64,000 bases of DNA from Methylococcus capsulatus str. Texas = ATCC 19069 (lineage in GTDB: Bacteria; Pseudomonadota; Gammaproteobacteria; Methylococcales; Methylococcaceae): assembly GCF_000424685.1 (NCBI RefSeq), contig NZ_AUKJ01000019.1:150803-214802 (forward strand). The letters run 5' to 3'. Below are positions 17,863-26,068 of the stretch, piece after piece; the first letter of the stretch is position 1, and each line of letters begins with the position of its first letter. The position numbers and the translations under genes are program-made. Under the pieces are notes generated by a model. The model ran no database searches. It was not told the DNA's origin and saw only the letters and a program-made list of their open reading frames with translations.

Positions 17863-18045
17863 CGTTGCGAAAACGCCCGTGATCGGACGACTCTCTAGGG
17901 AACCCCGCAGGCAAGCGCCTCCCATCGCATCGGCTTGTGCCAAAGATGCGTAAGGTTCACGAAGTCGAAGGGTTTCAGCGAAAGTATCATGGGTCCGATT
18001 CTCGCCGTTGCTTACCGGTCAAGTCAAACGCACTGGCCAATGGGC

Positions 18046-18756
18046 TCAGGTCAGAACCTCCAGGATGAGGAACAGGACTGCGGTGAGGCCGAATCCGCAA
18101 CCGATCACGCCGGGCACACTGGCCATCGGGCCGAGAATGCCGGCGGGCGGCAGCTTGAACCTGTTGCATTGCGGGCAGCGGGCCAGTGCCTTGTAGACGG
18201 CGTTGTATTCCAGCACCATGACTACGGCGAAAACCGCCAGGAACGCGACCAGCCCGAAGCCGCCGTGCGGATAATGGCCGGATGCCCCCATGAAAAACAG
18301 CATCGGCACCGAGAACATCGCGTTGCTGCGCGAGGCCACGCCCGCCGCCGCCAGCGCATCGGCCGCTTCCGGCAGCGGCTCGCCGCCCGCCGCCACGCCT
18401 TCCGCGGAGGCGATGACGATCTTCTGGTTGGGCCAGATCACCAGCCACACGTTCAGGAACATCAGCGTGCCGAGCAGGGCGCCGACGTAGATGTCGATCG
18501 ACATGCCGCCGCCCCGCACCCCCATGATGGCAATGCCGGTCAGGAAGGTCGCCATCGCCCCCCAGCGGAACCACCACAGCGCCCTGGGTGCCAGCTTGCG
18601 CAGCACGTCCGATTTGGCGCCGGCGTCCGCTTCCTTCATGTATTCGGTCTGGACGAAATTGAAATAATAGAGCAGCCCGATCCAGGTGATACCGCCCAGA
18701 AAATGCCCCCAACGCAACAGCATTTCGATGCCGGCTTTGGTCGTGATGATTTCCAT
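18046..18756 (-). CDS. PuuD-like (urate oxidase N-terminal domain) membrane protein
   Basis: 236 aa from the ATG at 18756 with a GAGGAAA ribosome-binding site; the longer open frame upstream is not used. It matches the membrane domain of bacterial urate hydroxylase PuuD (DUF989): GHFLGGITWIGLLYYFN, LAPRALWWFRWGA, and several membrane helices. Full PuuD carries a C-terminal cytochrome c domain with CxxCH. Here the C-terminus has CPQCN, with no haem-binding histidine, and the protein is shorter, so urate oxidation is doubtful. Confidence 0.75.
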   Translation of the reverse strand: MEIITTKAGIEMLLRWGHFLGGITWIGLLYYFNFVQTEYMKEADAGAKSDVLRKLAPRALWWFRWGAMATFLTGIAIMGVRGGGMSIDIYVGALLGTLMFLNVWLVIWPNQKIVIASAEGVAAGGEPLPEAADALAAAGVASRSNAMFSVPMLFFMGASGHYPHGGFGLVAFLAVFAVVMVLEYNAVYKALARCPQCNRFKLPPAGILGPMASVPGVIGCGFGLTAVLFLILEVLT

Positions 18757-18971
18757 GTTTTCCTCCTCAAAGGTCGTTATTGGCGTTGTAGTATGTTGCG
18801 GCAGACGGTGGCCGCCGGGTATCCGGCGGAGCGGTCTACAGGATTTGTCAAGACCTGTATTCCCGTCACGCTCAAGGTACTGCAGGCGCCGCAAGCTGTG
18901 AAGCGTTTCTTGGAAGGCATGTCAGCCGGCGCGTATCCGTTCCTGGTCGAATCCCCCACGAGGAGAGAATC

Positions 18972-19994
18972 GTGAAAACCCTGTTCTTTTGTGCGGCAGC
19001 CGTGGCAACGACCGCTGCGGTTCATGCCGATCCGCGTCCCAGCTTCGACTGCACCAAAGCCCAAGGATCGATAGAACGAGCCATCTGTTCCGACGAGAAT
19101 CTCGCAGCCCGTGACCGGAGCCTCGCCGAACGGTTCGCGCGGCTTGAAAAAGACCTGTCGCCGGAAAGTTTCGCGACGGTGCGAAACGCACAGCGTGACT
19201 GGGTGAGCTGGGTTCGAGCTTGGTGCGGCGGGAAAAAGTCCGCGGAGGACGCCTCCCTTCCGTCGGGCGTCGCCGACTGCCTGAACACCGAGTACGGGGA
19301 GCGGGAAGGCGTGCTCGCACTTCCCAGCCGAACCAGCGGGACTCTGAAACTGGAAGGACGGCTGATCTTCAGGAACAGGAAAGTGGCATCAACCGCGGAA
19401 GTCGAGGATGACGGCTATCCCTGGCTTACCGGAACGCCGGCCGACAAGGCGCAGGCCTTCAATCGCCACATCGAAAAGACTCTGGCCATCGCATCCCGCC
19501 TGTCCCGCTTCACTCCCGGTGACCTCAAGGCGATGGGCGAAGGAGTCGAGCACCTCGCGCGCACTTTCGAAGTTCACCATTTCGACGGCCATTTGATCAG
19601 TCTGGAGGTCATCCACACCAACGCGGGCCCGACCGGACATACCTGGATGTCCGAATATGCCCTCAACTGGGATCTCGATCGCGGCAGACCGCTCAAGCTC
19701 GACGACGTATTCCGGGTCGACCGGAAATTCTGGGAAACCGTCGTCGCGCAGGCGCGGAAATACCTCAAGGAAAATTCCGACACGGCCGACGTCGATGGCT
19801 GGCTCGATTCCGTATCGACCGAGGTGAAGGACGAGGCGAACTGGCTGTTCGATGATCGGGGTGTCGTCGTGTTGTTGGGACACGGGTCGCGTTCAGCTGC
19901 CGGTACCGCCGCCGAAGTGCCGGTAGGCTACGCCGAACTCAGGCCTTTTCTCAAAACCGACCGTCCATCGTGGGCCGGAACTACCGGCGAGTGA
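18972..19994 (+). CDS. Secreted LprI-like/DUF3298 protein
   Basis: 340 aa starting at a GTG with an AGGAGAG ribosome-binding site. There is a signal peptide (cleavage near VHA/D). Residues 25-95 resemble the LprI/DUF1311 domain, with conserved cysteines (FDC, AIC, WC, DC). Residues 110-330 resemble the DUF4163/DUF3298 module found in RsiV, including LISLEVIHTNAGPTGHTW and the RPLKLDDVF block. RsiV-type domains bind lysozyme in some bacteria; whether this one does is unknown. Confidence 0.72.
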   Translation: MKTLFFCAAAVATTAAVHADPRPSFDCTKAQGSIERAICSDENLAARDRSLAERFARLEKDLSPESFATVRNAQRDWVSWVRAWCGGKKSAEDASLPSGVADCLNTEYGEREGVLALPSRTSGTLKLEGRLIFRNRKVASTAEVEDDGYPWLTGTPADKAQAFNRHIEKTLAIASRLSRFTPGDLKAMGEGVEHLARTFEVHHFDGHLISLEVIHTNAGPTGHTWMSEYALNWDLDRGRPLKLDDVFRVDRKFWETVVAQARKYLKENSDTADVDGWLDSVSTEVKDEANWLFDDRGVVVLLGHGSRSAAGTAAEVPVGYAELRPFLKTDRPSWAGTTGE

Positions 19995-20215
19995 CGGCCC
20001 GCGGGGCGGAGTCGGTCTCCCCTCCCTGCGGCCCGTTCGACGGCATCGAGGAGAGCGGAATCTTCTTCGGTCGGATTGCGCTATTGTCCAAGAACATTCG
20101 GCGTTTTACCCTTAAACTTCGACAGCCGGATGTCGGCCGTCGCCGCTCGCGGCATATGAATCCCGACCGGCAATCGGTCCGACCAACAAGTATTCAAGGT
20201 AACCACGGAGATTCC

Positions 20216-21022
20216 ATGCTCAACGTAAAACAAATCTGCGCGGCCGTGACCGGTCTGCTTCTTTCCTCGGGTACTGTCTGGTCGGCGACTTGCGCCGACC
20301 TGGAAAAACAGGGGCTGACGTACGAAAACATGAAGTCGACGCTCAGCAGCGTGGTGTCGCTGGATAACGGCGGGCTGGGGTTCCCGATGTGGCTGACCCT
20401 GGTGGACGGCAGCGGCATCATCTGCAACGTGACCAATTCCTTGAGCGCGTCGCAGGACGTGACGGCCGACATCTGGCTGGGCAGCCGCAACATTTCCGCC
20501 CAGAAGGCCAATGCGGCCAATGCTTTCAGCACCGGTGACCTCGCCCTGTCGACCGCCAACCTCTACACCGCGACCCAGCCCAGCGGCAGCCTCTACGGCC
20601 TGCAGGCCAGCAATCCGATCGACCCGACCTTGTCCTACGGCGGCAGCGCCGTCAGGTTCGGCGCCAAGAACGATCCGCTGAAGGGCAAGCGCATCGGCGG
20701 CATCAACGTGTTTGGTGGGGGGCTTGCACTCTACAACTCCGCCAAGCAGAAGGTCGGTGCGATCGGCGTTTCGGGCGACACCTCCTGCACAGACCACGTC
20801 GTGGCCTGGAAAGTGCGCGAATTGCTGGCGGGCGGTGCCTTCGCCGTCAAGAACGTCCCGGCCGGCGTTTCCCCCGGCAACAATGACGCGATGATCCAGG
20901 ACATCGTCAAGGACAACGGTGTCGGCAATCAGGCCAGTCTGAGCGGATTTGGCCATCCCACCTGCCTGCACAATCCAGGGCCGGGAGTCAACGCCGGATC
21001 GATCTACGGAGCGGTTCAATAA
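20216..21022 (+). CDS. Secreted GlcG/HbpS-family (heme-binding type) protein
   Basis: 268 aa from the ATG at 20216, with CGGAG upstream. A signal peptide ends at VWSA. The region 45-260 resembles the GlcG/HbpS (DUF336) fold: IGGINVFGGGLALYNSAKQKVGAIGVSGDTSCTDHVVAWKVR is split here by position (about residues 160-205) and carries the conserved GxxVSGD-type loop. HbpS binds haem and many members are of unknown function. Five cysteines suggest periplasmic disulfides. A strong terminator follows. Confidence 0.75.
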   Translation: MLNVKQICAAVTGLLLSSGTVWSATCADLEKQGLTYENMKSTLSSVVSLDNGGLGFPMWLTLVDGSGIICNVTNSLSASQDVTADIWLGSRNISAQKANAANAFSTGDLALSTANLYTATQPSGSLYGLQASNPIDPTLSYGGSAVRFGAKNDPLKGKRIGGINVFGGGLALYNSAKQKVGAIGVSGDTSCTDHVVAWKVRELLAGGAFAVKNVPAGVSPGNNDAMIQDIVKDNGVGNQASLSGFGHPTCLHNPGPGVNAGSIYGAVQ

Positions 21023-21053
21023 TTCGGCGTCGAGAGCCGGTTGCTCCGTCCCC

Positions 21054-21083
21054 GAAAGACGCCGACGAACGTCGGCGTCTTTC
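21054..21083. terminator. Bidirectional terminator between convergent genes
   Basis: Perfect 13-bp stem (21054-21066 with 21071-21083) and a 4-base GAAC loop, with A-rich and T-rich ends (GAAAGAC...GTCTTTC). It lies between the stops of the GlcG-like gene and the convergent AraC gene. Confidence 0.8.
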
Positions 21084-21138
21084 GTTGTCGTCGATTATCC
21101 GGGAAACGCCCGAGTCCAAGGGGGGGAGATTGCGACGG

Positions 21139-22155
21139 TCAGTCGTGCCCGATTTCCATGGCGTCGGGCGAATGGAAAGCATCGCGGTCCCGGTGTGCTT
21201 CGGCCTTGAAAGTCCCCGGAGTTTCGCCGAACCGGCGCCGGAACAGTCGGTTGAAATAGGACAAATCGTTGAAGCCCGAAGTGAAAGCGACCTCGCCAAT
21301 GCGAAGGTGCCGGTGCTTTGGGTCGCACAGAAGCCGCCGCGCCCGTTCCAGCCGCAGGCGGTTGACCATCTCAGTGAAGCTCTCGCCGGTTTCTGCAATC
21401 AGGTCATGCAGATACCGTTCGGAAATGTTCAAAGCCCGCGCCGCCGTGGTCACCGACAGTTTGGGGTGGTGATGATGGTCGTGCAGGTATCGTTTCAATG
21501 CCGCCAACCGGGCTGCGCGCAGCCCGTGAAGTTTTGCCTCGTGTTCGGCGTCGAGGGTTGGCCCCAACAGTAAGGCGAGCAGGTCCAGGACATGGTTTCC
21601 AGCCAGTTGGTTAAGCTGGGAATCTTCCGCCGGGGTGTTGCCCAGCATGATCAGGTACTGTGACAGCAATCGCAGGGGAGGCTGGTCCGCGTGGAGTGTG
21701 CCAATACATCGCTCCGCGTGGGGCGCCTTATGCAGCATTTCCTCCCGGGGGATGACCAGGTTCAGACTCTCGCAGTACCGGCCGGGCGCCGGAACGAGCG
21801 CGGCTTCGAAGGGTTGGCCGTATGAATGGCCGGTTGCGCTGAAACCATCCAGAACCGTTCTGCTCCTGTGGCGCGAGGTTTCGCTGCGTCCGTTCAGATT
21901 GATGTGGAAACAGAAGCCGTCGAAGCCATCCCATTCGATCCAGCGGCGTGACCGGGTAAAGGTCGCCGCGCTGAATGATACCCTGTAGGCGTCGATTTTC
22001 CCCAAAGGAAGCCATTCCACCCGCCCAAAAAAAGGACGTCGATCGACATGGGCGACATCGACCGCTCCCGGTCCGACGGAGGCCGTTTCACGCCAAAGAT
22101 CGAAGCGATCGCGCTCCGGCAGTTGGTGGCTGGAAAAAACGAGTAGGCTGCCCAC
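21139..22155 (-). CDS. AraC-family transcriptional regulator
   Basis: 338 aa from a GTG at 22155 with GGAG upstream. The N-terminal 200 residues form an AraC-binding-like sensor domain (PGRYCESLNLVIPREEML). Residues 225-325 hold two helix-turn-helix motifs: VTTAARALNISERYLHDL, then RIGEVAFTSGFNDLSYFNRLFRRRFGETP (positions about 287-315). It is similar to regulators whose C-terminus ends in FGETPGTFK. The ligand is unknown. No operon partner; the next gene upstream is beyond a decayed IS. Confidence 0.9.
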   Translation of the reverse strand: MGSLLVFSSHQLPERDRFDLWRETASVGPGAVDVAHVDRRPFFGRVEWLPLGKIDAYRVSFSAATFTRSRRWIEWDGFDGFCFHINLNGRSETSRHRSRTVLDGFSATGHSYGQPFEAALVPAPGRYCESLNLVIPREEMLHKAPHAERCIGTLHADQPPLRLLSQYLIMLGNTPAEDSQLNQLAGNHVLDLLALLLGPTLDAEHEAKLHGLRAARLAALKRYLHDHHHHPKLSVTTAARALNISERYLHDLIAETGESFTEMVNRLRLERARRLLCDPKHRHLRIGEVAFTSGFNDLSYFNRLFRRRFGETPGTFKAEAHRDRDAFHSPDAMEIGHD

Positions 22156-22452
22156 GTTGACTCCTGGATTTGCCGGCCCGGACCCGAAGAAGGATTATCC
22201 CGTCTGGATCAGTCAATTGTCCATTATAAATGTGCCAGTACCGCATGGTCTTCGCGCCGGAGATGCTGGTGAGGATTCTCGTTGCCGATCGTGTCCCGAT
22301 GGTTGGTACAGGTGTGAGAGATGGGCGGGAAGTCATCGCTCCGGAGGGTGGTAACGATGGTCAGCCTGCGACTGCGGGGAGGTTGACGTTGGGACCGTCG
22401 CCGAGGGTTTCCGGGGGTCGTGTAGCCTCGTTGCATGTCCCATTCGTGGTTC
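22156..22452. other. Gene-poor stretch between araC and the IS3 remnant
   Basis: About 300 bp without a gene I can support. Open frames on both strands run through it into the IS remnant, but they have no family features. It must contain the AraC gene promoter on the minus strand (AT-rich patch near 22211-22230). It may be flanking debris of the same insertion. Confidence 0.4.
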
Positions 22453-22739
22453 TGTTCCAGCTGCCCGGGCCTGCTCGGCGGCGCGGCGCGGTCGTGCGCA
22501 CCCCAGTTGCCGGCCACGCAGCCCCGTGCCCGTCGGATCGGGTGAACCGGTAATTCAAGGCGGATCGTCCGAATCAGCCGTGGGTGCCGGACTTCGACTC
22601 CATCTCGGCTGAAACCATCAGCGACCTGTACAAGGCCGAGTCGAGGCTGAGGCAAACTACGACCGTCGGCTCGCAGGCAACACCACGGAAGCCACTTGAC
22701 TCAAACCCAACGGCCTCTCCAGAGGCTCGGGGCGGTTCA
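22453..22739 (+). mobile_element. Decayed IS3-family transposase (OrfB) remnant
   Basis: In frame with base 22560 the translation reads AAPCPSDRVNR, stop (TAA at 22551), then FKADRPNQPWVPDF, the N-terminal integrase-core landmark of IS3 OrfB (usually VNRQFKADRPNQLWVxDF). It then jumps straight to SAETISDLYKAES, which resembles the near-C-terminal AETINGLYKAE of IS3 OrfB. At about 22643 it continues in another frame as EAEANYDRRLAGN to a TGA at 22697. The last bases, GGGGCGGTTCA (22729-22739), resemble an IS3 right end. So it is a pseudogene with an internal deletion, a stop and a frameshift. The left limit is approximate. Confidence 0.72.
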
Positions 22740-22768
22740 AGGGGCCTTTCCATAAGGCTCTGATTTCA

Positions 22769-22844
22769 TGGAGCTGGTGACAGGATTCGAACCCGCGACC
22801 GGCTGATTACAAATCAGCTGCTCTACCGACTGAGCTACACCAGC
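22769..22844 (-). tRNA. tRNA-Thr (UGU)
   Basis: On the minus strand a complete 76-nt cloverleaf: acceptor GCTGGTG pairing with CACCAGC, D-arm AGCTCAGTCGGTAGAGC, anticodon stem CTGAT/ATCAG with loop TTTGTAA giving anticodon UGU (Thr, codon ACA), T-arm GCGGGTTCGAATCCTGT, and an encoded CCA end at 22769-22771. It sits about 100 bp upstream of nth and next to an IS remnant. Confidence 0.97.
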
Positions 22845-22942
22845 ATGGGAAGGGGGGCAATGCCCTGCAGGTGTCTCCGGGAGGGGACCTGCTATGGAAA
22901 TTATAACGTCCGGTCGTGCGCCGGGAAACCGCGTGGTCATTT

Positions 22943-23584
22943 TCACCCGGGCGCGGCTGTCTTGTCCGGGTATTCGCACAGGTCGGCAATGGGGCACTGC
23001 GAACATTTGGGCTTGCGGGCGATGCAGGTGTAGCGGCCGTGCAGGATGAGGAGGTGGTGGGCGTCCTGCCGGAATTCGCGAGGGGTGTGTTTTTCCAGCG
23101 CTTTTTCCACCGCAAGCACGGTCTTGCCCGGCGCCAGCCCGGTGCGGTTGGCGACGCGGAAGATGTGGGTGTCGACCGCGATGGCGGGCTGGCCGAAGGC
23201 GGTGTTGAGTATCACGTTGGCGGTCTTGCGGCCCACGCCGGGCAGGGCTTCCAGCGCGTCGCGGTCGCGCGGCACTTCGCCGCGGTGGCGCTCGATCAGC
23301 AGTTCGCAGAGGCGGATGATGTTCTTGGCCTTGCTGTTGAACAGCCCGATGGTCTTGATGTATTCGCGCAGGCCTTCTTCCCGTAGGGCGAGGATGGCCT
23401 CCGGCGTATTGGCGACGGGGAAGAGCTTCGCGGTGGCCTTGTTGACGCTCTTGTCGGTGGCCTGGGCCGAGAGGACGACGGCGATCAGGAGTTCGAAGGG
23501 GGTGCCGTAGCGCAGTTCGGTGGTCGGCTCGGGGATGGCGGCGGCGAGGCGTTCGAAGATCCGCCGCCGCTTGTTCGCGTTCAT
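22943..23584 (-). CDS. nth: Endonuclease III
   Basis: 213-aa DNA glycosylase/AP lyase for oxidised pyrimidines. The helix-hairpin-helix LPGVGRKTA contains catalytic Lys120, and Asp138 is in AVDTHIFR. The [4Fe-4S] cluster cysteines are at 187, 194, 197 and 203, the same numbering as in E. coli. The start ATG overlaps the rsxE stop (ATGA), continuing the classical rsxABCDGE-nth order. Confidence 0.97.
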   Translation of the reverse strand: MNANKRRRIFERLAAAIPEPTTELRYGTPFELLIAVVLSAQATDKSVNKATAKLFPVANTPEAILALREEGLREYIKTIGLFNSKAKNIIRLCELLIERHRGEVPRDRDALEALPGVGRKTANVILNTAFGQPAIAVDTHIFRVANRTGLAPGKTVLAVEKALEKHTPREFRQDAHHLLILHGRYTCIARKPKCSQCPIADLCEYPDKTAAPG

Positions 23585-24282
23585 GCTTTCCGGACGGCGG
23601 GCGTGAACGCCACGGGTTGGCCTGCCGCGGCCTGGGCCCGAACTTTTGCGCGGGCGTCGATCACGTTCTTCAAGGCGATGATGAGTCCAAGTCCGATGAA
23701 GGCGCCGGGCGGCAGAATGGCCAGCAGGAAGCCGTCGTAGTTCTCGATGATCCGCACGCTCCAATTCCGGGCGGTTTCGCCGAACATCAGTTCGGCCCGG
23801 TTCAGCAGGGCCCCGGTGCCGACGATTTCGCGGAAGGCGCCGAGCGCGACCAGTGCCGCGGTGAATCCCAATCCCATGAACAAGCCGTCCAGGACGGCGC
23901 GGTCGACCGCGTTCTTGGAGGCGAAGGCTTCGGCGCGGCCGATGATGGCGCAGTTGGTGACGATCAGCGGGATGAATATGCCGAGGATCTTGTACAGGTC
24001 GTGGAAGAACGCGTTCATCAGCAACTCGATGACGGTGACGTTGGCGGCGATGACCAGCACGAAGACCGGCAGGCGCACGTCCGGGGTTATGCGGTTGCGG
24101 ATCAGTGAAACCACCCCGTTGGAGAACACCAGCGCGACGGTGGTGGCCAGCCCCAGCCCGAGACTGTTGACCACGGTGCTGCTGACGGCGAGCAGCGGGC
24201 ACAGGCCGAGCAGGGCGACCAGCGCCTGATTGTTGTGCCAGAGGCCATCCAGGGCGATCTTGCGGTAGGGGCCGAGTTTCAT
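23581..24282 (-). CDS. rsxE: Rnf/Rsx electron-transport complex subunit E
   Basis: 233-aa integral membrane subunit with about six helices. Conserved blocks are [10 protein letters not shown] near 26 and [17 protein letters not shown] near 105-121; the conserved cysteines of RnfA/E are present. It pairs with RsxA in the membrane to carry electrons across. The start overlaps the rsxG stop and the stop overlaps the nth start. Confidence 0.96.
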   Translation of the reverse strand: MKLGPYRKIALDGLWHNNQALVALLGLCPLLAVSSTVVNSLGLGLATTVALVFSNGVVSLIRNRITPDVRLPVFVLVIAANVTVIELLMNAFFHDLYKILGIFIPLIVTNCAIIGRAEAFASKNAVDRAVLDGLFMGLGFTAALVALGAFREIVGTGALLNRAELMFGETARNWSVRIIENYDGFLLAILPPGAFIGLGLIIALKNVIDARAKVRAQAAAGQPVAFTPAVRKA

Positions 24283-24917
24283 GGGATCTCCTTCGGGGGT
24301 AGCGGGGCGAACACGAGGTCGCGGTTGTCGCGGAAGAATTGCAGCGTCTTGCGCACGGCTTGGACGACGGCGCGGGGCGTGATGGTGGCGCCGGTGAACT
24401 GGTCGAAGTCGCCGCCGTCCTTCTTCACGCCCCAGCGTGGTTCGGGCGGGTTCTGCAGCGACAGGCCGGCGAACCGTTGGATCCAGTCCGACTTGTGCTC
24501 GTCGATGGGATCGCCGAGGCCGGGGGTTTCCTTGTGGCTTAGCACCCGCACACCGGCCAGGCTGCCGTCGTAGTGGACTGCAACCAGCAGGCGGATGGCA
24601 CCGTTGTAGCCGTCCGGAGCGATGGGCGAGAGCACGGCGGTGACGGGTTTGCCGGCTTTGCGGGCGCGGTAGACCGGCACCGGCTGGCGTGTGCCGAGCA
24701 GGGGGGCGGTGACTTCGATGGTGTCGGTCAGCGGATCATTGTCGAAGGAGTCCGGTGGTACCAGGACTTCGATGGAATGGAGCAGGGTAGCACGCTCGTT
24801 GGCCTCGATCAGTGGTTCGGTGTGGTGAAAGACCGTGGACACCAGGCCGGTGCCGGCGATCGAAAACACGCCGAGGAGGAAAGCGGCGGCGATGACGGGA
24901 TTGCTCGTTAGGGACAT
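24279..24917 (-). CDS. rsxG: Rnf/Rsx electron-transport complex subunit G
   Basis: 212 aa, with one N-terminal transmembrane helix and a periplasmic FMN-binding domain. The flavinylation motif is [16 protein letters not shown] near residues 168-183, where the threonine of the GATIT segment carries covalent [13 protein letters not shown] is the other family signature. It is separated from rsxD by about 116 bp containing a palindromic repeat. Confidence 0.95.
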   Translation of the reverse strand: MSLTSNPVIAAAFLLGVFSIAGTGLVSTVFHHTEPLIEANERATLLHSIEVLVPPDSFDNDPLTDTIEVTAPLLGTRQPVPVYRARKAGKPVTAVLSPIAPDGYNGAIRLLVAVHYDGSLAGVRVLSHKETPGLGDPIDEHKSDWIQRFAGLSLQNPPEPRWGVKKDGGDFDQFTGATITPRAVVQAVRKTLQFFRDNRDLVFAPLPPKEIP

Positions 24918-24978
24918 GACGGAACCGGATCAATCGTTGGGGCAGAGCCGTTGCCGCCGAGGTACCCCCTCACCCCGG

Positions 24979-24999
24979 CCCTCTCCCAGGGGGAGAGGG
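24979..24999. repeat. REP-like palindrome between rsxD and rsxG
   Basis: Stem CCCTCTCCC (24979-24987) with GGGAGAGGG (24991-24999) and a 3-base loop, inside CCCTCACCCCGGCCC...-type flanking sequence seen as a dispersed intergenic repeat in several GC-rich proteobacteria. It splits the rsx operon and may tune expression of downstream rsxG-rsxE-nth. Confidence 0.55.
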
Positions 25000-25033
25000 A
25001 GAAAATGTACTGCGAGATTCTTATGGGCCTGGT

Positions 25034-26065
25034 TCATCCGGGATGCCCGTAAACCCGGGGGCGGGTGTAATGGTCAATGGTGGGGGCGGCGAGGTTGAGC
25101 AGCAGCACTCCGAAGGCCACCCCGTCCGGATAACCGCCCCAGGCACGGATCACGAAGACCAGGCTGCCGATCAGTGCACCGTAGATCAGCCGGCCTTTCG
25201 GGGTCGTGGAGGCGGTCACGGGGTCTGTCGCGATGAAGAAGGCGCCGAGCATGGTGGCACCACCGAGCAGATGGAACAGGGGGGTTGGATAGGTCTGGGG
25301 CTCGAGCAGGAAGAAGACCAGGCTCCAAGTGCCCAGCGCGGCCAGAAAGCCCGTTGGGATCTGCCAGGCGATCAGCCCGCGGCGCAGCAACCAGAGCCCG
25401 CCGGCGAGGTAGCCCAGGTTCACCCACTGCCAGCCTTTGCCGGCCAGCGCGCCGAACAGCGGACCCGACTGGATCTCGTCCGCCATTCGGCCCAGGCCGA
25501 GCTGGGTCTTGAGTGTATCCAGGGGCGTCGCCATCGTCACGGCGTCGAAGCTCGATCCGTCCGGCCCCGTGTGATGGACGATGGCATTCCAGGCATCGCT
25601 CAGACCCCAATGGGTACCGGTGATATCCACTGGGGGCAGCCAAGCCGTCATGGCCTTGGGGAAGGAGATGAGCAGCACGGCATAGCCGACCATGGCCGGA
25701 TTGAACGGGTTGTAACCCAAGCCGCCGTAAAGCTGCTTGCCGATCACGATGGCGAACAGGGTGCCGAAAACGGTGACCCACCAAGGGGCGATGGGCGGTA
25801 ACGATACCGCCAGGAGGGCTCCGGTGAGCGTCGCGCTCCAGTCGGACAGCCCGGCGCGGCTGTGCCGGGCACGCAGGCGCAGCATGGCGTATTCGGCGGT
25901 CAGGGCAGTGGTGACCGCCAGCGCGAGGTTAACCAGCACGCCCGGCCCGAACTGCCAGAGCTGGGCGGCGGTGCCGGGGATCATCGCCAAAAGCACCCAT
26001 TGCATGATGCGGTGGGTACTGGCGGGGGGGGCGAGATGGGGCGCGGGAGCGGTAGGGAAGCGCAT
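25034..26065 (-). CDS. rsxD: Rnf/Rsx electron-transport complex subunit D
   Basis: 343-aa membrane subunit (NqrB/RnfD family) with about nine helices. KQLYGGLGYNPFNPAMVGYA is the family signature near residue 110. The covalent-FMN site lies in the FDAVTMATPLD segment near 180-190. It ends with the typical APTIDHYTRPRVYG tail. It starts 3 bp after the rsxC stop. Confidence 0.95.
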   Translation of the reverse strand: MRFPTAPAPHLAPPASTHRIMQWVLLAMIPGTAAQLWQFGPGVLVNLALAVTTALTAEYAMLRLRARHSRAGLSDWSATLTGALLAVSLPPIAPWWVTVFGTLFAIVIGKQLYGGLGYNPFNPAMVGYAVLLISFPKAMTAWLPPVDITGTHWGLSDAWNAIVHHTGPDGSSFDAVTMATPLDTLKTQLGLGRMADEIQSGPLFGALAGKGWQWVNLGYLAGGLWLLRRGLIAWQIPTGFLAALGTWSLVFFLLEPQTYPTPLFHLLGGATMLGAFFIATDPVTASTTPKGRLIYGALIGSLVFVIRAWGGYPDGVAFGVLLLNLAAPTIDHYTRPRVYGHPG

Positions 26066-26068
26066 GGT

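Noticed and set aside
17831..18000. Guanidine (ykkC), SAH or SAM riboswitch upstream of the EamA gene
   Set aside because: Fragments such as CTAG and GGTTCC looked suggestive, but the conserved core strings and their order do not match; kept only as an unclassified leader.
22224..22655. 143-codon minus-strand frame and 107-codon plus-strand frame near the tRNA
   Set aside because: The plus frame is the decayed IS3 transposase and the minus frame is its antisense; neither is an intact gene.
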